Assembly: GCF_025264645.1 (NCBI RefSeq)
Contig: NZ_CP073696.1
Span: forward strand, 1,116,001 to 1,180,000
Direction: 5' to 3'
Origin: Edaphobacter lichenicola
GTDB lineage: Bacteria; Acidobacteriota; Terriglobia; Terriglobales; Acidobacteriaceae
DNA: 64,000 nt
Part shown: piece after piece, positions 27,406-35,952 of the stretch
Layout of the letters: every line of letters begins with the position of its first letter
Numbering within the stretch: position 1 is the first letter of the stretch
Made by a program: the position numbers and the translations under genes
The notes under the pieces: model-generated
What the model saw: the letters and a program-made list of their open reading frames with translations, nothing else
Database searches by the model: none
Told to the model about the DNA's origin: nothing

Positions 27406-27671
27406 AATGAAAGGGGTGTTCGCCCAATAGAAGTGTCAGTATATAGCCCGTAGCCGTCGTGCGGTGCGTAATGTGGGAATCGCCGCACTTGGCGATTTAC
27501 AAGGGCTGTGGGAAGAGGGGGAGGGAGGACAGCTTCATCGTCCTGCCTTCCACGCTTTCCATCAGACCGTCATTTCCACCGCTGTGTTTTTGTGAAAACC
27601 GTTGAACAAACTTTCTTCACGATCTCCCAAGTCCTCCGAATACAATTGATCCCTCAGCCGGAGGTATTTCT

Positions 27672-29225
27672 GTGCGTAACCTTGGTCTATCCCTGACGCT
27701 TCTCGTCCTCCTGACGATTCCTTGCGCCGCTCTCGGCCAAGCCTCGATGTCGATTCAGATGAACAAGGCAGAGAAGACAGTCGTCGGGCTGCCATTCTCC
27801 GCCGATCAGAGCGTCCGCTCCGTGCAGCATCTTGCCGACGGTATGGCTCTAATTCACCAGATAAAAGGGCGCGTCTACCGATCAGCCGACGGGGTCGAAC
27901 GTTTCGAAGGCACTGCGGTCACAACCGACGCCTCGCAGCCCAGCCCAACCACATTGGTCTGGATCATCGATCCGATGAAGCATACCGCAATGAGCCTCAA
28001 TACAAACCTCAAGACTGCGATGCTCACCCATCTGCCCGAAAATGCAGCCGTAACGGTTCGCTTCCTTCCGCAACAGCAACCTGCGGGACCGGGCCGGGCG
28101 GTCCAGCCGACAGACCTGGTAACGACTGACCTGGGCCATCGTACCCAGGACATGCTGCCTATCGTCGGCAAGCGCATAAAGGGAATCATCGCCATCGACA
28201 AGATCGGAAACGAACAGCCGATCGAAGTCACCACCGAGTTCTGGGTCGCCCCTCAGCTAAAGCTCATCGTCAAACAGACGGATCAGGATCCTCGTATCGG
28301 AGAACGATTCTTCGAACTCAGCAACATCCGTAGCGAAGAACCGGACCCAAAGCTCTTCGAGCTGCCCGAAGGCTACACTTTGAAGGAACAGGGCAATTCC
28401 GTATTGAAAACCCTTATCCCTCCCGCTCCCCCAGTGCCAGACACTAAGACACCACAGATCGAAGAGGCCACGAACAGCCCAAACTCAGCTCTCAAGAATG
28501 ACGTAGCCTATAAGCTGGCCATGGATAACGCTCACCTTCCGTCCGCGCAATCACTCGCCGAGCAAGCTGTTTTGATGGAAGAGAAACAGACCGCCAACCT
28601 TGATCCAGAGCGCGCCAACGCCGAGGCCTTCTCCCATATGATGATCCTAAGCCGCTACTGGACCACCATTGGCTGGGTCTACTTTCGAGAAGGAAAACTC
28701 GCACAAGCTGAGGCCTTTACCCGTGCCGCCTGGGAACTTGCCCCGCAGGGCTTCGTCGGTGCGCATCTGGGACGCATCTACGACAAGGAACACCGTCCCA
28801 AGGACGCAATCGACATCTATCGCATGGCGCTCAACGCACCGGCATCTCCCTCTCAGCGGGAACAAATTCAGACTCGTCTTGTCGATCTCGGTGAAATTAA
28901 ACCAGATCCGCTTCCACTCGCCATCACCACGCCACTTCCATCGCTCAACCCCCAATTGCCGGGGTCTGACGGCGCAGCCGTGGTCGATATCATCCTCACA
29001 CACGACAACCCGCCAGCCGTCTTCTTCCTGCAAGGTTCCTCAACACTTCGAGAGCCGGTGACGAAAGCCATACAGACCGCGCTCGCCACAGCCCTTCCCG
29101 ACAGTGGACCCGAAAGAGTATTCCGCCGAGCCCGTATTACCTGTGCAGTTGGCGAAACCCCTGCGTGTATGCTTCACTTCGTCAGCTCAAGGGAGACTAG
29201 GACTGGCGAAGTTCCGCTCTTCTAA
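27672..29225 (+). CDS. secreted protein with TPR-like region, unknown function
   Basis: GGAGG seven bases upstream of the GTG at 27672 supports this start. The 517-residue product has a signal peptide (LGLSLTLLVLLTIPCAALG). The N-terminal half shows an outer-membrane-lipoprotein-like beta pattern (RVYRSADGVERFEGTAV; LFELPEGYTLKE). The second half contains TPR-like helices, with YWTTIGWVYFREGKLAQAEAF and GAHLGRIYDKEHRPKDAIDIY. Such proteins are common in Terriglobia and may be periplasmic scaffolds. Function unknown. Confidence 0.7.
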   Translation: MRNLGLSLTLLVLLTIPCAALGQASMSIQMNKAEKTVVGLPFSADQSVRSVQHLADGMALIHQIKGRVYRSADGVERFEGTAVTTDASQPSPTTLVWIIDPMKHTAMSLNTNLKTAMLTHLPENAAVTVRFLPQQQPAGPGRAVQPTDLVTTDLGHRTQDMLPIVGKRIKGIIAIDKIGNEQPIEVTTEFWVAPQLKLIVKQTDQDPRIGERFFELSNIRSEEPDPKLFELPEGYTLKEQGNSVLKTLIPPAPPVPDTKTPQIEEATNSPNSALKNDVAYKLAMDNAHLPSAQSLAEQAVLMEEKQTANLDPERANAEAFSHMMILSRYWTTIGWVYFREGKLAQAEAFTRAAWELAPQGFVGAHLGRIYDKEHRPKDAIDIYRMALNAPASPSQREQIQTRLVDLGEIKPDPLPLAITTPLPSLNPQLPGSDGAAVVDIILTHDNPPAVFFLQGSSTLREPVTKAIQTALATALPDSGPERVFRRARITCAVGETPACMLHFVSSRETRTGEVPLF

Positions 29226-29657
29226 AGCACTGCAATAACGCTAGAGGCTGTTATGAAGCGGCAAAGACCAACGTCACAATCTTCTTCGGAACTTGCAACG
29301 AAGTTCCTGTGAAACGAGGTTTTGAGAAACTTCGATGGGCCAACCGTTGGGCAGACTCAAAGTCCCGTTCAGTGGGGGCATGCCGACAGGATAGCTTGCT
29401 GTTCTCCCGGCGCACTAGCGTACTATTTTGGACGTTTGGTGCAGTGACCCCAAATACACCGTGTTGTGAAAATTAGAGCACACGATGCACGAATTGAGAC
29501 ACCACTCAGGAACGAGATGGGTGGGATAAAGCTTATGTCGGTTTTCTGTTCCGTTGCTACTCAAACCCCTACCCACAACGACTCCGGTCAGATAACAAAC
29601 CGCCAGCATCGAAAGAGTATGTCTCAAATCGTGCGATTTAGGAGATCGTCGACATCC
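29226..29657. other. intergenic stretch, no gene supported
   Basis: 432 bases between the TPR-like gene and the DUF6438 gene (convergent). No credible product in any frame and no strong terminator hairpin. Confidence 0.4.
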
Positions 29658-30767
29658 TTACCACGGCAAGGTTTGCCACTGCCCATCTTTGCGTTCCAAC
29701 ACGACCCAACTCCAGTTTCGGCATCGGCCTCCGCAGAACATCCCTGTCTCTGTCATCGCCAAAGTATGCGCACGGGTGAAGTAGACAGCGGTAAAACTAT
29801 GCATCCCCGCCGCGCCCCTAAACTCATCTGGCGGTGGAGGTGCTTGCATAATGTTGTTTTGTGGAGGCGTGTAACCTGCGACATGACTTACAAAACGCTT
29901 TCGCGCCTCTTCATCAAGCAATCGAACAGGCAATCTCAAATGAAACTGGGATGCGTCGATTAGATATCGGTCGTGACAGTGAGCGTCGTAATCGGCGAGA
30001 GCTTCGGCAAAGTCTGTTTGTCGTGGCTCGGGGGCCTGGATCGCTTCATGAGGGTTCATCATGCCGCCAGTCGCACAAGGGCTGTCGGGCGGCTCGGCCT
30101 TGGTTGTGTCCTCGATGAGCCAAAACGAACGCTGAACCTTGCCCCATTCAATCGCGTCACCGGGCAGCAGTTGCGAGTAGATAACGTATGAATCAGCCAC
30201 ACGGTCTTGTGGCATTGGCAACGGCTTCAACTGCGATGCGGCTGAGGTCGTCTGTTTCACCCCAATCAGTTTTTTTACCGAATCTAAGGCTGCTATTTTC
30301 TCCTGTAGCTTGTAAAGCCAAGAGGGCGCGTTGCTAGGGCCAGCATTGGAGACGACTTTTACCTGACCTCCGATCCTTAGTGTGGTGACGGAAATCCCGC
30401 CGTCAAGAGCACGCATGACGTATTCATCGCAAAGCCCTCCAAAGCCGCGTTGCCGGGCATCCGCGATGAGAGCTTTAGCTTGTGCCACGTTTACATTATC
30501 CGAAGCGTCACCGACTGAACTTACTACTTTCTCCCCATGCCACACCAACCTTCCGTCACCGTAAACGCGAACAGTATAGACAGGCCCATTGCTATATGAG
30601 GGCAGCTGATAGACTTCTATGAAGTCCTCGCCGGAGATGGAAACGCTTTCCGCGAACAGGGATTTTTCAGGACAACCTTTGTCGCCGAGGCCGGGCTTCG
30701 GTATCTGACCTGAAGCAGAGAGAGCAGTCATAGCGATGCTCACAATTGCAATAGCAATAGCTTTCAT
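29658..30767 (-). CDS. secreted protein with DUF6438 domain
   Basis: TTAGGAG eight bases before the ATG sets the start. The 369-residue product has a signal peptide (IAIVSIAMTALSASGQ). The N-terminal half matches the DUF6438 pattern: YTVRVYGDGRLVWHG, AKALIADARQRGFGGLCDEY, and a VTTLRIGGQVKVVSN strand. The C-terminal half is not recognised; it includes a Pro/Gln-rich segment. Function unknown. It is convergent with the TPR-like gene. Confidence 0.65.
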   Translation of the reverse strand: MKAIAIAIVSIAMTALSASGQIPKPGLGDKGCPEKSLFAESVSISGEDFIEVYQLPSYSNGPVYTVRVYGDGRLVWHGEKVVSSVGDASDNVNVAQAKALIADARQRGFGGLCDEYVMRALDGGISVTTLRIGGQVKVVSNAGPSNAPSWLYKLQEKIAALDSVKKLIGVKQTTSAASQLKPLPMPQDRVADSYVIYSQLLPGDAIEWGKVQRSFWLIEDTTKAEPPDSPCATGGMMNPHEAIQAPEPRQTDFAEALADYDAHCHDRYLIDASQFHLRLPVRLLDEEARKRFVSHVAGYTPPQNNIMQAPPPPDEFRGAAGMHSFTAVYFTRAHTLAMTETGMFCGGRCRNWSWVVLERKDGQWQTLPW

Positions 30768-31116
30768 TTCAAACTCCTAAGCGGTCTCAGCATCGGGACA
30801 AGCTGCTGGAGTGATTGACGCACCGGGCGACGATAAAGTAATGAAACGCCTTTGGGTTGAGTGGAGCCGGTAGTCACCCACGACACCCCGGTTGTCGAGC
30901 GAGCGTTAGAGACCGTACATCTTAGAGGTGAATTAGGACAGGATCAAGGTGCTGCTCTAACCCGGAAACGAACCGCTCGTACTCAGCCGGACGGGCTAGT
31001 AGCGGCTTGTCTAGGAGGATTGAAACTCTAATGGATCGACTATCCCATCTCCTAGCGTGGTAAAACACCAGAAGAAAGGCAGAGATAAATTGCAACAAGG
31101 GGCAGACCTCCGAAAT
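30768..31116. other. intergenic stretch, no gene supported
   Basis: About 350 bases with no credible gene. It lies between the DUF6438 start and the terminator after the truncated receptor. Confidence 0.4.
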
Positions 31117-31146
31117 AAAAGGGACCCACATGGGTCCCTTTTGTTT
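31117..31146. terminator. strong hairpin terminator after the truncated receptor
   Basis: AAAAGGGACCCA (31117-31128) pairs perfectly with TGGGTCCCTTTT (31131-31142), with a two-base loop. Flanking A and T runs make it usable in both directions. It lies 15 bases beyond the stop of the receptor remnant on the minus strand. Confidence 0.85.
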
Positions 31147-31160
31147 GCGACGGTTGATGT

Positions 31161-32258
31161 TTAGAAGGTGAACTTGCCCCAAAGGACCACATTGCGACCG
31201 TAGGTGAAGGGAGCATTTGGAGGGCTGGCTAGTCTAGCGTTTGAACGGTTGAGGAAAGCAGGGCTTCCAATATCGGCCACGTTGGTATCCAAGATACCTA
31301 CGTCGTTGTGATTGCCGATGTTCTGAACCTCGGCACGGATGATAAAGGCTCCGCGGTCGAGATGCAGATACTTTGTGCCAAAACCTTTTTCGAGCGCGAT
31401 GTCATTCGTGGTTGAACCTGGGTTTTCAAAGCTGTTTCGCCCAATCTCCTGGTGTAGGTTCTGATTGAACGGTTGATAGGGAATTAGCCAGTGGACCGAA
31501 CCTGGATCGACTGGATTCAAATTGCCGGCGGCGCTGTTTAGAGCGGCAGCAACATCGTAGTAAGTTCCTGCAAGGCTTGGGTCTAAATTACCCCCGTCGA
31601 TAGCTGCGGTGGCGATAGGGGCGTGAATGTTTCCGATTAGTGGACGATCGTTGAAGGCATTGCCATCGCCGTTCGTATCGAAACCTGCAATCTGGACAGT
31701 GCTGTAGCTTCCCGTCTGAAACTGCTCGACGCCGGAGATAGTCCAATGACGCGTAAGCAGACCTAGTGCGGCATTGGCGAAGCTATTGGTACTCGAGAAC
31801 CCGGTAGGGGCCCAAACATAGGCCACTGAGACGAAGTGACGATGGTCATAAGCGGACGGTCCCCACTCCTGGGCGAATCCATTCGGTCCCAGATCGGCCT
31901 GATAGGACGTATTGGGATTTGCTCCGGTGGAAAAGATCTCCGAGGAGTTGTCCAGATTTTTACTGAAGACGTAGTTCGCGCTTATAAGCAAGCCGTGTTG
32001 GAAGTTGTGAGTATATTCGACTTGCGCGCCGTTGTAGCTGGACGAGGCGAAGTTTCCGCGAGCATCGATGATACCCCGCGTCGTGTTGAGGCGATTGCCG
32101 CTGCCATCTGGAGCAAAGTAGTTGTACTGCTTGTTCGCGTAGAGTTTTTTTCCAAGACTGCCAACATATCGAACAGCGATAAGATTAGATCCTGGAAGCT
32201 GCCGCTCGACTCCAAGGTTGAACTGATACGTATAGGGATTGACCAGGCCCTTGACCAC
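31161..32258 (-). pseudogene. TonB-dependent Oar-like receptor, C-terminal remnant
   Basis: The 365 residues are the final third of an Oar-like TonB-dependent receptor: LVNPYTYQFNLGVERQLPG, RYVGSLGKKLY and a run of beta-strands ending NVVLWGKFTF with the terminal Phe of outer-membrane barrels. Full receptors of this family are ~1100 residues (compare 35953-39411). The carboxypeptidase-like domain, plug and most of the barrel are missing. The junction is at about 32260, where the receptor frame meets unrelated sequence. The remnant cannot form a barrel and is probably not functional. Confidence 0.85.
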
Positions 32259-32385
32259 GCATCGGCCTCAGTTATACAGTTCTCAATACGCATGAGTTCC
32301 TCAGTGCCATAATATTGGCGCAGGTGGATAATTCTTAGGATCAGCGTACTTGCAGGTTTCAGATTTATCTATGCCAAAATGGGCC

Positions 32386-33045
32386 TCAGATCCCATCGAA
32401 CAACCCACGCATCAGTGGCTCCGGTTTCTCTTTTTGCGGCTTAACCTTCGGCTCAGCCTGTAAAGGATCAATCTCAAGATCATCATCAGGAAGTACCCGC
32501 AACAGGTGAACAGGGGGCCTCTCATCTTCAGTCATCCACTCAGCATACTCACGCGGCTCTAGGATGACAGGCTGTCTGGTGTGGATCTCGCTCATCTTTC
32601 CATTGGGATCACTCGTGGTGATTGCGAATGTGTCTTCCCACTGGCCAGTCTTCGGATTCTGCCACGGTGCCCAGATGCCAGCCATGCCAAGAACATTGCG
32701 TCCTTTGGCTGTCAGCCGGTATTTGGGGCGTGGCTCAGATCCCGTCTTCTTCCATTCAAAGAACGAACTCGCAGGAACGATACAACGATTGTTTAGCCGT
32801 TCTTTCCAGAATGGAGAAGTGGTCAAGTTGTCCGCACGCGCATTGAATAGCAGACGATCAGGAAGCTTGAATCCCCAACGCATTTCAACGATCTCACGTT
32901 GACCATTAGCCATACGAATCACAGGCTGGACAGAGCCAGGAGCACATTCGATTCCTTCACCGAAATAGAAGTCTTCCAGATCAACAGAAACGTGGAACGC
33001 TTCAGCGATCTTTTGCTTTTGTCCTGCTTCGTATCGTCCACACAT
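32386..33045 (-). CDS. SOS response-associated peptidase (SRAP; YedK/HMCES-like)
   Basis: The 219-residue product begins MCGRY, with Cys2 that forms the thiazolidine DNA-protein crosslink with abasic sites after Met removal. FNARADNL, IVPASSFFEWKK and EIHTRQPVIL follow, carrying the conserved Asn, Glu and His of the active site. In the usual HxRMP motif, Met is replaced by Gln (HTRQP). The protein shields abasic sites in single-stranded DNA. Length is normal. It sits beside a relic of a second SRAP gene (33301-33372). Confidence 0.92.
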   Translation of the reverse strand: MCGRYEAGQKQKIAEAFHVSVDLEDFYFGEGIECAPGSVQPVIRMANGQREIVEMRWGFKLPDRLLFNARADNLTTSPFWKERLNNRCIVPASSFFEWKKTGSEPRPKYRLTAKGRNVLGMAGIWAPWQNPKTGQWEDTFAITTSDPNGKMSEIHTRQPVILEPREYAEWMTEDERPPVHLLRVLPDDDLEIDPLQAEPKVKPQKEKPEPLMRGLFDGI

Positions 33046-33246
33046 GGAGTTTTAGAGTCCCAGTATTGCTTTATTGTTTTCGATAGCCATGACGAGGTCG
33101 AGGACTCGGCTTAGACTTCTTCGGATTTGAGCGTTTCGTCTTCTTCGGAATACCGATTAGTCGCATGTAGCTATTGAGACACGCGGGACAAGCGATGTTC
33201 AAGGGATATGCAACATTTATTATTGACCCTGACTTCGGTGCAATCA

Positions 33247-33372
33247 CAGGTATTGACGCGCAGTCGCCGATAAGCAGGAGAGCGTTTTTCCCAACCCTGG
33301 TGGCAGTTTGCCAACCTTAAAGGCATCAGCAATCTTCTGTTTGTCTGAGTGTCTTTCGTAGCGTCCGCACTC
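33247..33372 (-). pseudogene. 5' relic of a second SRAP gene
   Basis: On the minus strand, from 33369 the frame reads CGRYERHSDKQKIADAFKV, clearly the N-terminus of a SRAP protein (intact copy nearby: CGRYEAGQKQKIAEAFHV). The initiator Met is replaced by GAG, and the frame runs into unrelated sequence and stops at a TGA at about 33246. It directly abuts the stop of the 33374 gene. DNA identity to the intact copy is only moderate, so this is an older or different paralogue. Confidence 0.75.
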
Positions 33373-33373
33373 C

Positions 33374-33772
33374 CTATTCTTCCTCCATCAATCGCTCCAT
33401 GCGCTCAAATGCCGTTTGCCAGCTTGCGTGTTGTTCGTTGCTTAAAGCTTCAAGCGTCTCCAATACCGATTTGGATGCGCCTTCTTTCTTCAGGAATTTG
33501 GTGAGAATTGCGATGTCATCGTCCAACCGATGAAGATTCTCGCTCTGGACGATGCGCACACGTTCCAATGCTTGGGCAGCGTCGAAAACAGACTCAGCAC
33601 TTGTGAAAGGATTCGAGGTTCTAGCGGGAGGCTTGCGATCAACAAATTTCAATGTGTCCGTTCTGACCCTAAAACGCTCCAGGTTGGTTCCCTCAAAGCC
33701 GAGGCGAACCTCATCTCCACGCGGACTGACTTGAGTGACCACCCATGTTGATTCGGAGCCTTCTGGAATCAC
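33374..33772 (-). CDS. small protein of unknown function, coupled to the STAND ATPase remnant
   Basis: The 132-residue frame starts at a GTG that overlaps the stop of the ATPase remnant by four bases (GTGA). The N-terminal half looks like a small beta domain (TWVVTQVSPRGDEVRLGF), and the C-terminal part is helical and acidic, with a predicted coiled coil ending in MERLMEEE. I do not recognise it. Because the ATPase frame stops here, the ORF may be part of a downstream gene joined by deletion, or a real operon partner. Confidence 0.4.
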   Translation of the reverse strand: MIPEGSESTWVVTQVSPRGDEVRLGFEGTNLERFRVRTDTLKFVDRKPPARTSNPFTSAESVFDAAQALERVRIVQSENLHRLDDDIAILTKFLKKEGASKSVLETLEALSNEQHASWQTAFERMERLMEEE

Positions 33773-34200
33773 TTTGTCACCCGCGTTGCCGTTGCGATGA
33801 CACTAGCAGGCAGCACGAGCTCTTCATAGCTGCTCCGAACGCTTACGGCGACAGCGATCCACGGCGATCTCGCAATCAGCTTGAGGAATGCGCTCATGTG
33901 GTCCGGCCAGATCGCTCTTCCTGCGCCTTCATTGAGCGCGTCGATCATGACCAGCACTCGTGCATTAGCCGCTTGCGCTACACACTCTAATGCACCCACG
34001 AAATCGCCCGCCGACCACTGCGCGAGATCCAGTTGCTGTAACGCCTGCGTCCAGGGTTCCGCCGGCTGCACAAACCGTTGCCCCATGAGCAGCACTGTGG
34101 GCAGACCGGCCTTCTGACGTTTCAGCGCAAGATCGCAGAAGAGATGCGTCTTGCCCATGCCCGCAGTACCGTTCAACAGAAGCAGGACGCCCAGTTCAAT
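33769..34200 (-). pseudogene. Avs-like STAND NTPase, internal fragment
   Basis: In the minus frame, beginning at about 34200 and ending at a TGA (33769-33771), the residues read VLLLLNGTAGMGKTHLFCDL with Walker A GTAGMGKT, then GLPTVLLMGQRF, a Walker B ARVLVMIDALNEG, and SPWIAVAVSVRSSYEELV. This is the conserved NTPase core of Avs (AVAST) and related antiphage STAND proteins, including the DALNEG and VRSSY motifs. Avs proteins are over 1000 residues; here both the effector and sensor parts are gone. An IS110 relic abuts the upstream side. Probably a dead defence gene. Confidence 0.75.
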
Positions 34201-34820
34201 GCGACTGCGCTCGATAGTTCGCCATATCGAGAGCCTGTCTGTGCAGAGCGCTCAGAATCAGAACCGTCTTCACGCGGCTCGCGGGTCCACTTCCACCCCC
34301 AGCTGCATTGTTCAAAATTTGAAGCGATCCGTGACGTCTCTAGAGTTACGTATCCGCAAACTTCGCCGCGAAGCCTTAACACTCGTCCGACAGGACGAGT
34401 TGCTCTGCAATCGATTTGAGCTGTTGGTAAGCATTCCGGGCATCGCACAGGTGAGCGCGATGCAATTGCTCGCAGAACTGTCTACACTGCCGTCAGACCT
34501 TACGGTACGAGAGTGGGTCGCTCATAGCGGTCTTGATCCCGCGCATGAAGTTTCAGGAAACTCAGTGAGGAAGGCGTCTCGCATCAGCCGTGCCGGAAAT
34601 CGTCACCTGAGAAGAGCGCCTTACATGCCGGCGCTTGTCGCATCTCGTTGCGATCCCCACGCAAAAGCGTTTTTTCGAAAGCCTGCTGGCTCGAAGGAAG
34701 GCCCGCCTACAGGCGCTCATTGCGGTGGCGAGGAAGTTGCTGCACGCCATATATGGGATATTTCGGAGTGGCCTGAAGTACGAGGGAGCAAAGCTGTTTC
34801 CAATGATCACGTTGTCCTGA
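34190..34820 (+). pseudogene. IS110-family transposase relic, frameshifted
   Basis: The plus strand encodes the C-terminal half of an IS110-family (Transposase_20) protein: FELLVSIPGIAQVSAMQLLAEL, REWVAHSGLDPAHEVSGNSV with the catalytic-Ser region, and SRAGNRHLRRAPYMPALVASRCDP. At about 34672 the frame shifts: the remaining tail FESLLARRKARLQALIAVARKLLHAIYGIF continues in another frame. The N-terminal DEDD nuclease domain is missing. It abuts the Avs-like fragment, which suggests that insertion or deletion here broke that gene. Confidence 0.8.
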
Positions 34821-35160
34821 CTTCAGAAGCGTTTGTGGTCATAAACCGGAGCGGATGAGTGCATTGGCCTGATATCGCCAACTGAGGTTCAACTTCCGGC
34901 TTGGCCTGTGAAGTACTGCGGCAGAGGACGTTGGGATCTCAGTTCTCGCTGCTTTGAGATAGTCGAAGTAGCAGGTGTGGAGAAGTGAGAAGTGGGTCAA
35001 GATCTCCATGCCCTTGCTGGTCAAAGTTTCAGCCATGTCTTTGTTCCCGCCCATACAGGAGCTGGTCCGTGGAGGGCCGAGACTGTATCGTTTCCTGGAA
35101 CGGCTGCCTGGCTGAAGCGGTGGATCCACCATAGACAACTACCCGGTCGGGCGACCCCCC
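34821..35160. other. intergenic stretch, weak minus-strand frame only
   Basis: A 99-residue minus frame (34839-35138) includes NKDMAETLTSKGMEILTHF, but I cannot assign it and it has no convincing start. No other feature is seen up to the terminator at 35161. Confidence 0.35.
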
Positions 35161-35185
35161 GCCGGTCGCGTTTGAGGCGACCGGC
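35161..35185 (-). terminator. hairpin terminator after the secreted protein gene
   Basis: GCCGGTCGC (35161-35169) pairs with GCGACCGGC (35177-35185) over a seven-base loop. It lies 15 bases after the stop of the 35200-35652 gene on the minus strand. The U-tract is weak. Confidence 0.55.
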
Positions 35186-35199
35186 GGCCTACTCGATCA

Positions 35200-35652
35200 T
35201 TACCGTACAGGGATAGCAACAGCCTCCACCACGTTCCCGGAAGACGAAGCTGATTTCGCCGCAATCATCGTCTGCTGTTCCCGTCGAGTCGGGTTCAGCT
35301 GGCTGAATTCACTCCTGCCTGGTATCCACACTTGGTACAAGTAGTGTTCATTGCCGTTGTACCTGTGAAAGAGCAGACGTCCGTCGGGCTGAATCTTCAT
35401 CAGTCCCATTGCAGACACGGGTAAAAGGCGATTCTGGTGGGTGGTGATGTTGGAGACAAGCAGCTCGAAGGCGTTGAGCGGCCTGATCTCATACTGGCCC
35501 GCATCGAACTGCTGATCGTTTGCCGAAAACGCAAACGGAACAACAGCGGTAACGATCGCGCGTTGGGCTTGCACGTTTGGCGAGGACGCGAAGGAACCCG
35601 CGATCAGTGACAGAGAAACAAAGAAACGGCCTAACGTGGATATCTGTGACAT
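35200..35652 (-). CDS. small secreted protein of unknown function
   Basis: GGAGGAG lies six bases before the ATG at 35652. The 150-residue product has a signal peptide (RFFVSLSLIAGSFASSPNVQA). The mature part shows a beta-rich pattern (TAVVPFAFSANDQQFDAGQYEIRPL, then LLFHRYNGNEHYLYQVWIPG) seen in a common acidobacterial family of small exported proteins. No function can be assigned. It lies downstream of the TonB-dependent receptor on the same strand. Confidence 0.65.
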   Translation of the reverse strand: MSQISTLGRFFVSLSLIAGSFASSPNVQAQRAIVTAVVPFAFSANDQQFDAGQYEIRPLNAFELLVSNITTHQNRLLPVSAMGLMKIQPDGRLLFHRYNGNEHYLYQVWIPGRSEFSQLNPTRREQQTMIAAKSASSSGNVVEAVAIPVR

Positions 35653-35952
35653 GGAAATCTCCTCCAATACGCCAGCGGCCGGTTGATCCTTTGTGACCGA
35701 TGATGTGTAACGAAGTTGCTCTGGAAAGATGATTCCCTCAATGCAATGTCGGTAAAATCCATATCAAATCGCGATCGTCAGCTAACTAAATCCTGGTCAA
35801 CACTTACGCGTCGAAATATAGCGACGAACACGCAGAGCCGATTCGGAACCTTGAATTTATGGGTCGGCCTAACTCGGGGTACTGGAGAGTCAGCTCCAAC
35901 AAACAACAGTCGCGGCGAGAACATCGGCGTCGCTATTGGCTTGCAATGACGG
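35653..35952. other. intergenic stretch, no gene supported
   Basis: 300 bases between the small secreted protein and the receptor stop. I see no credible gene or clear terminator. Confidence 0.4.
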
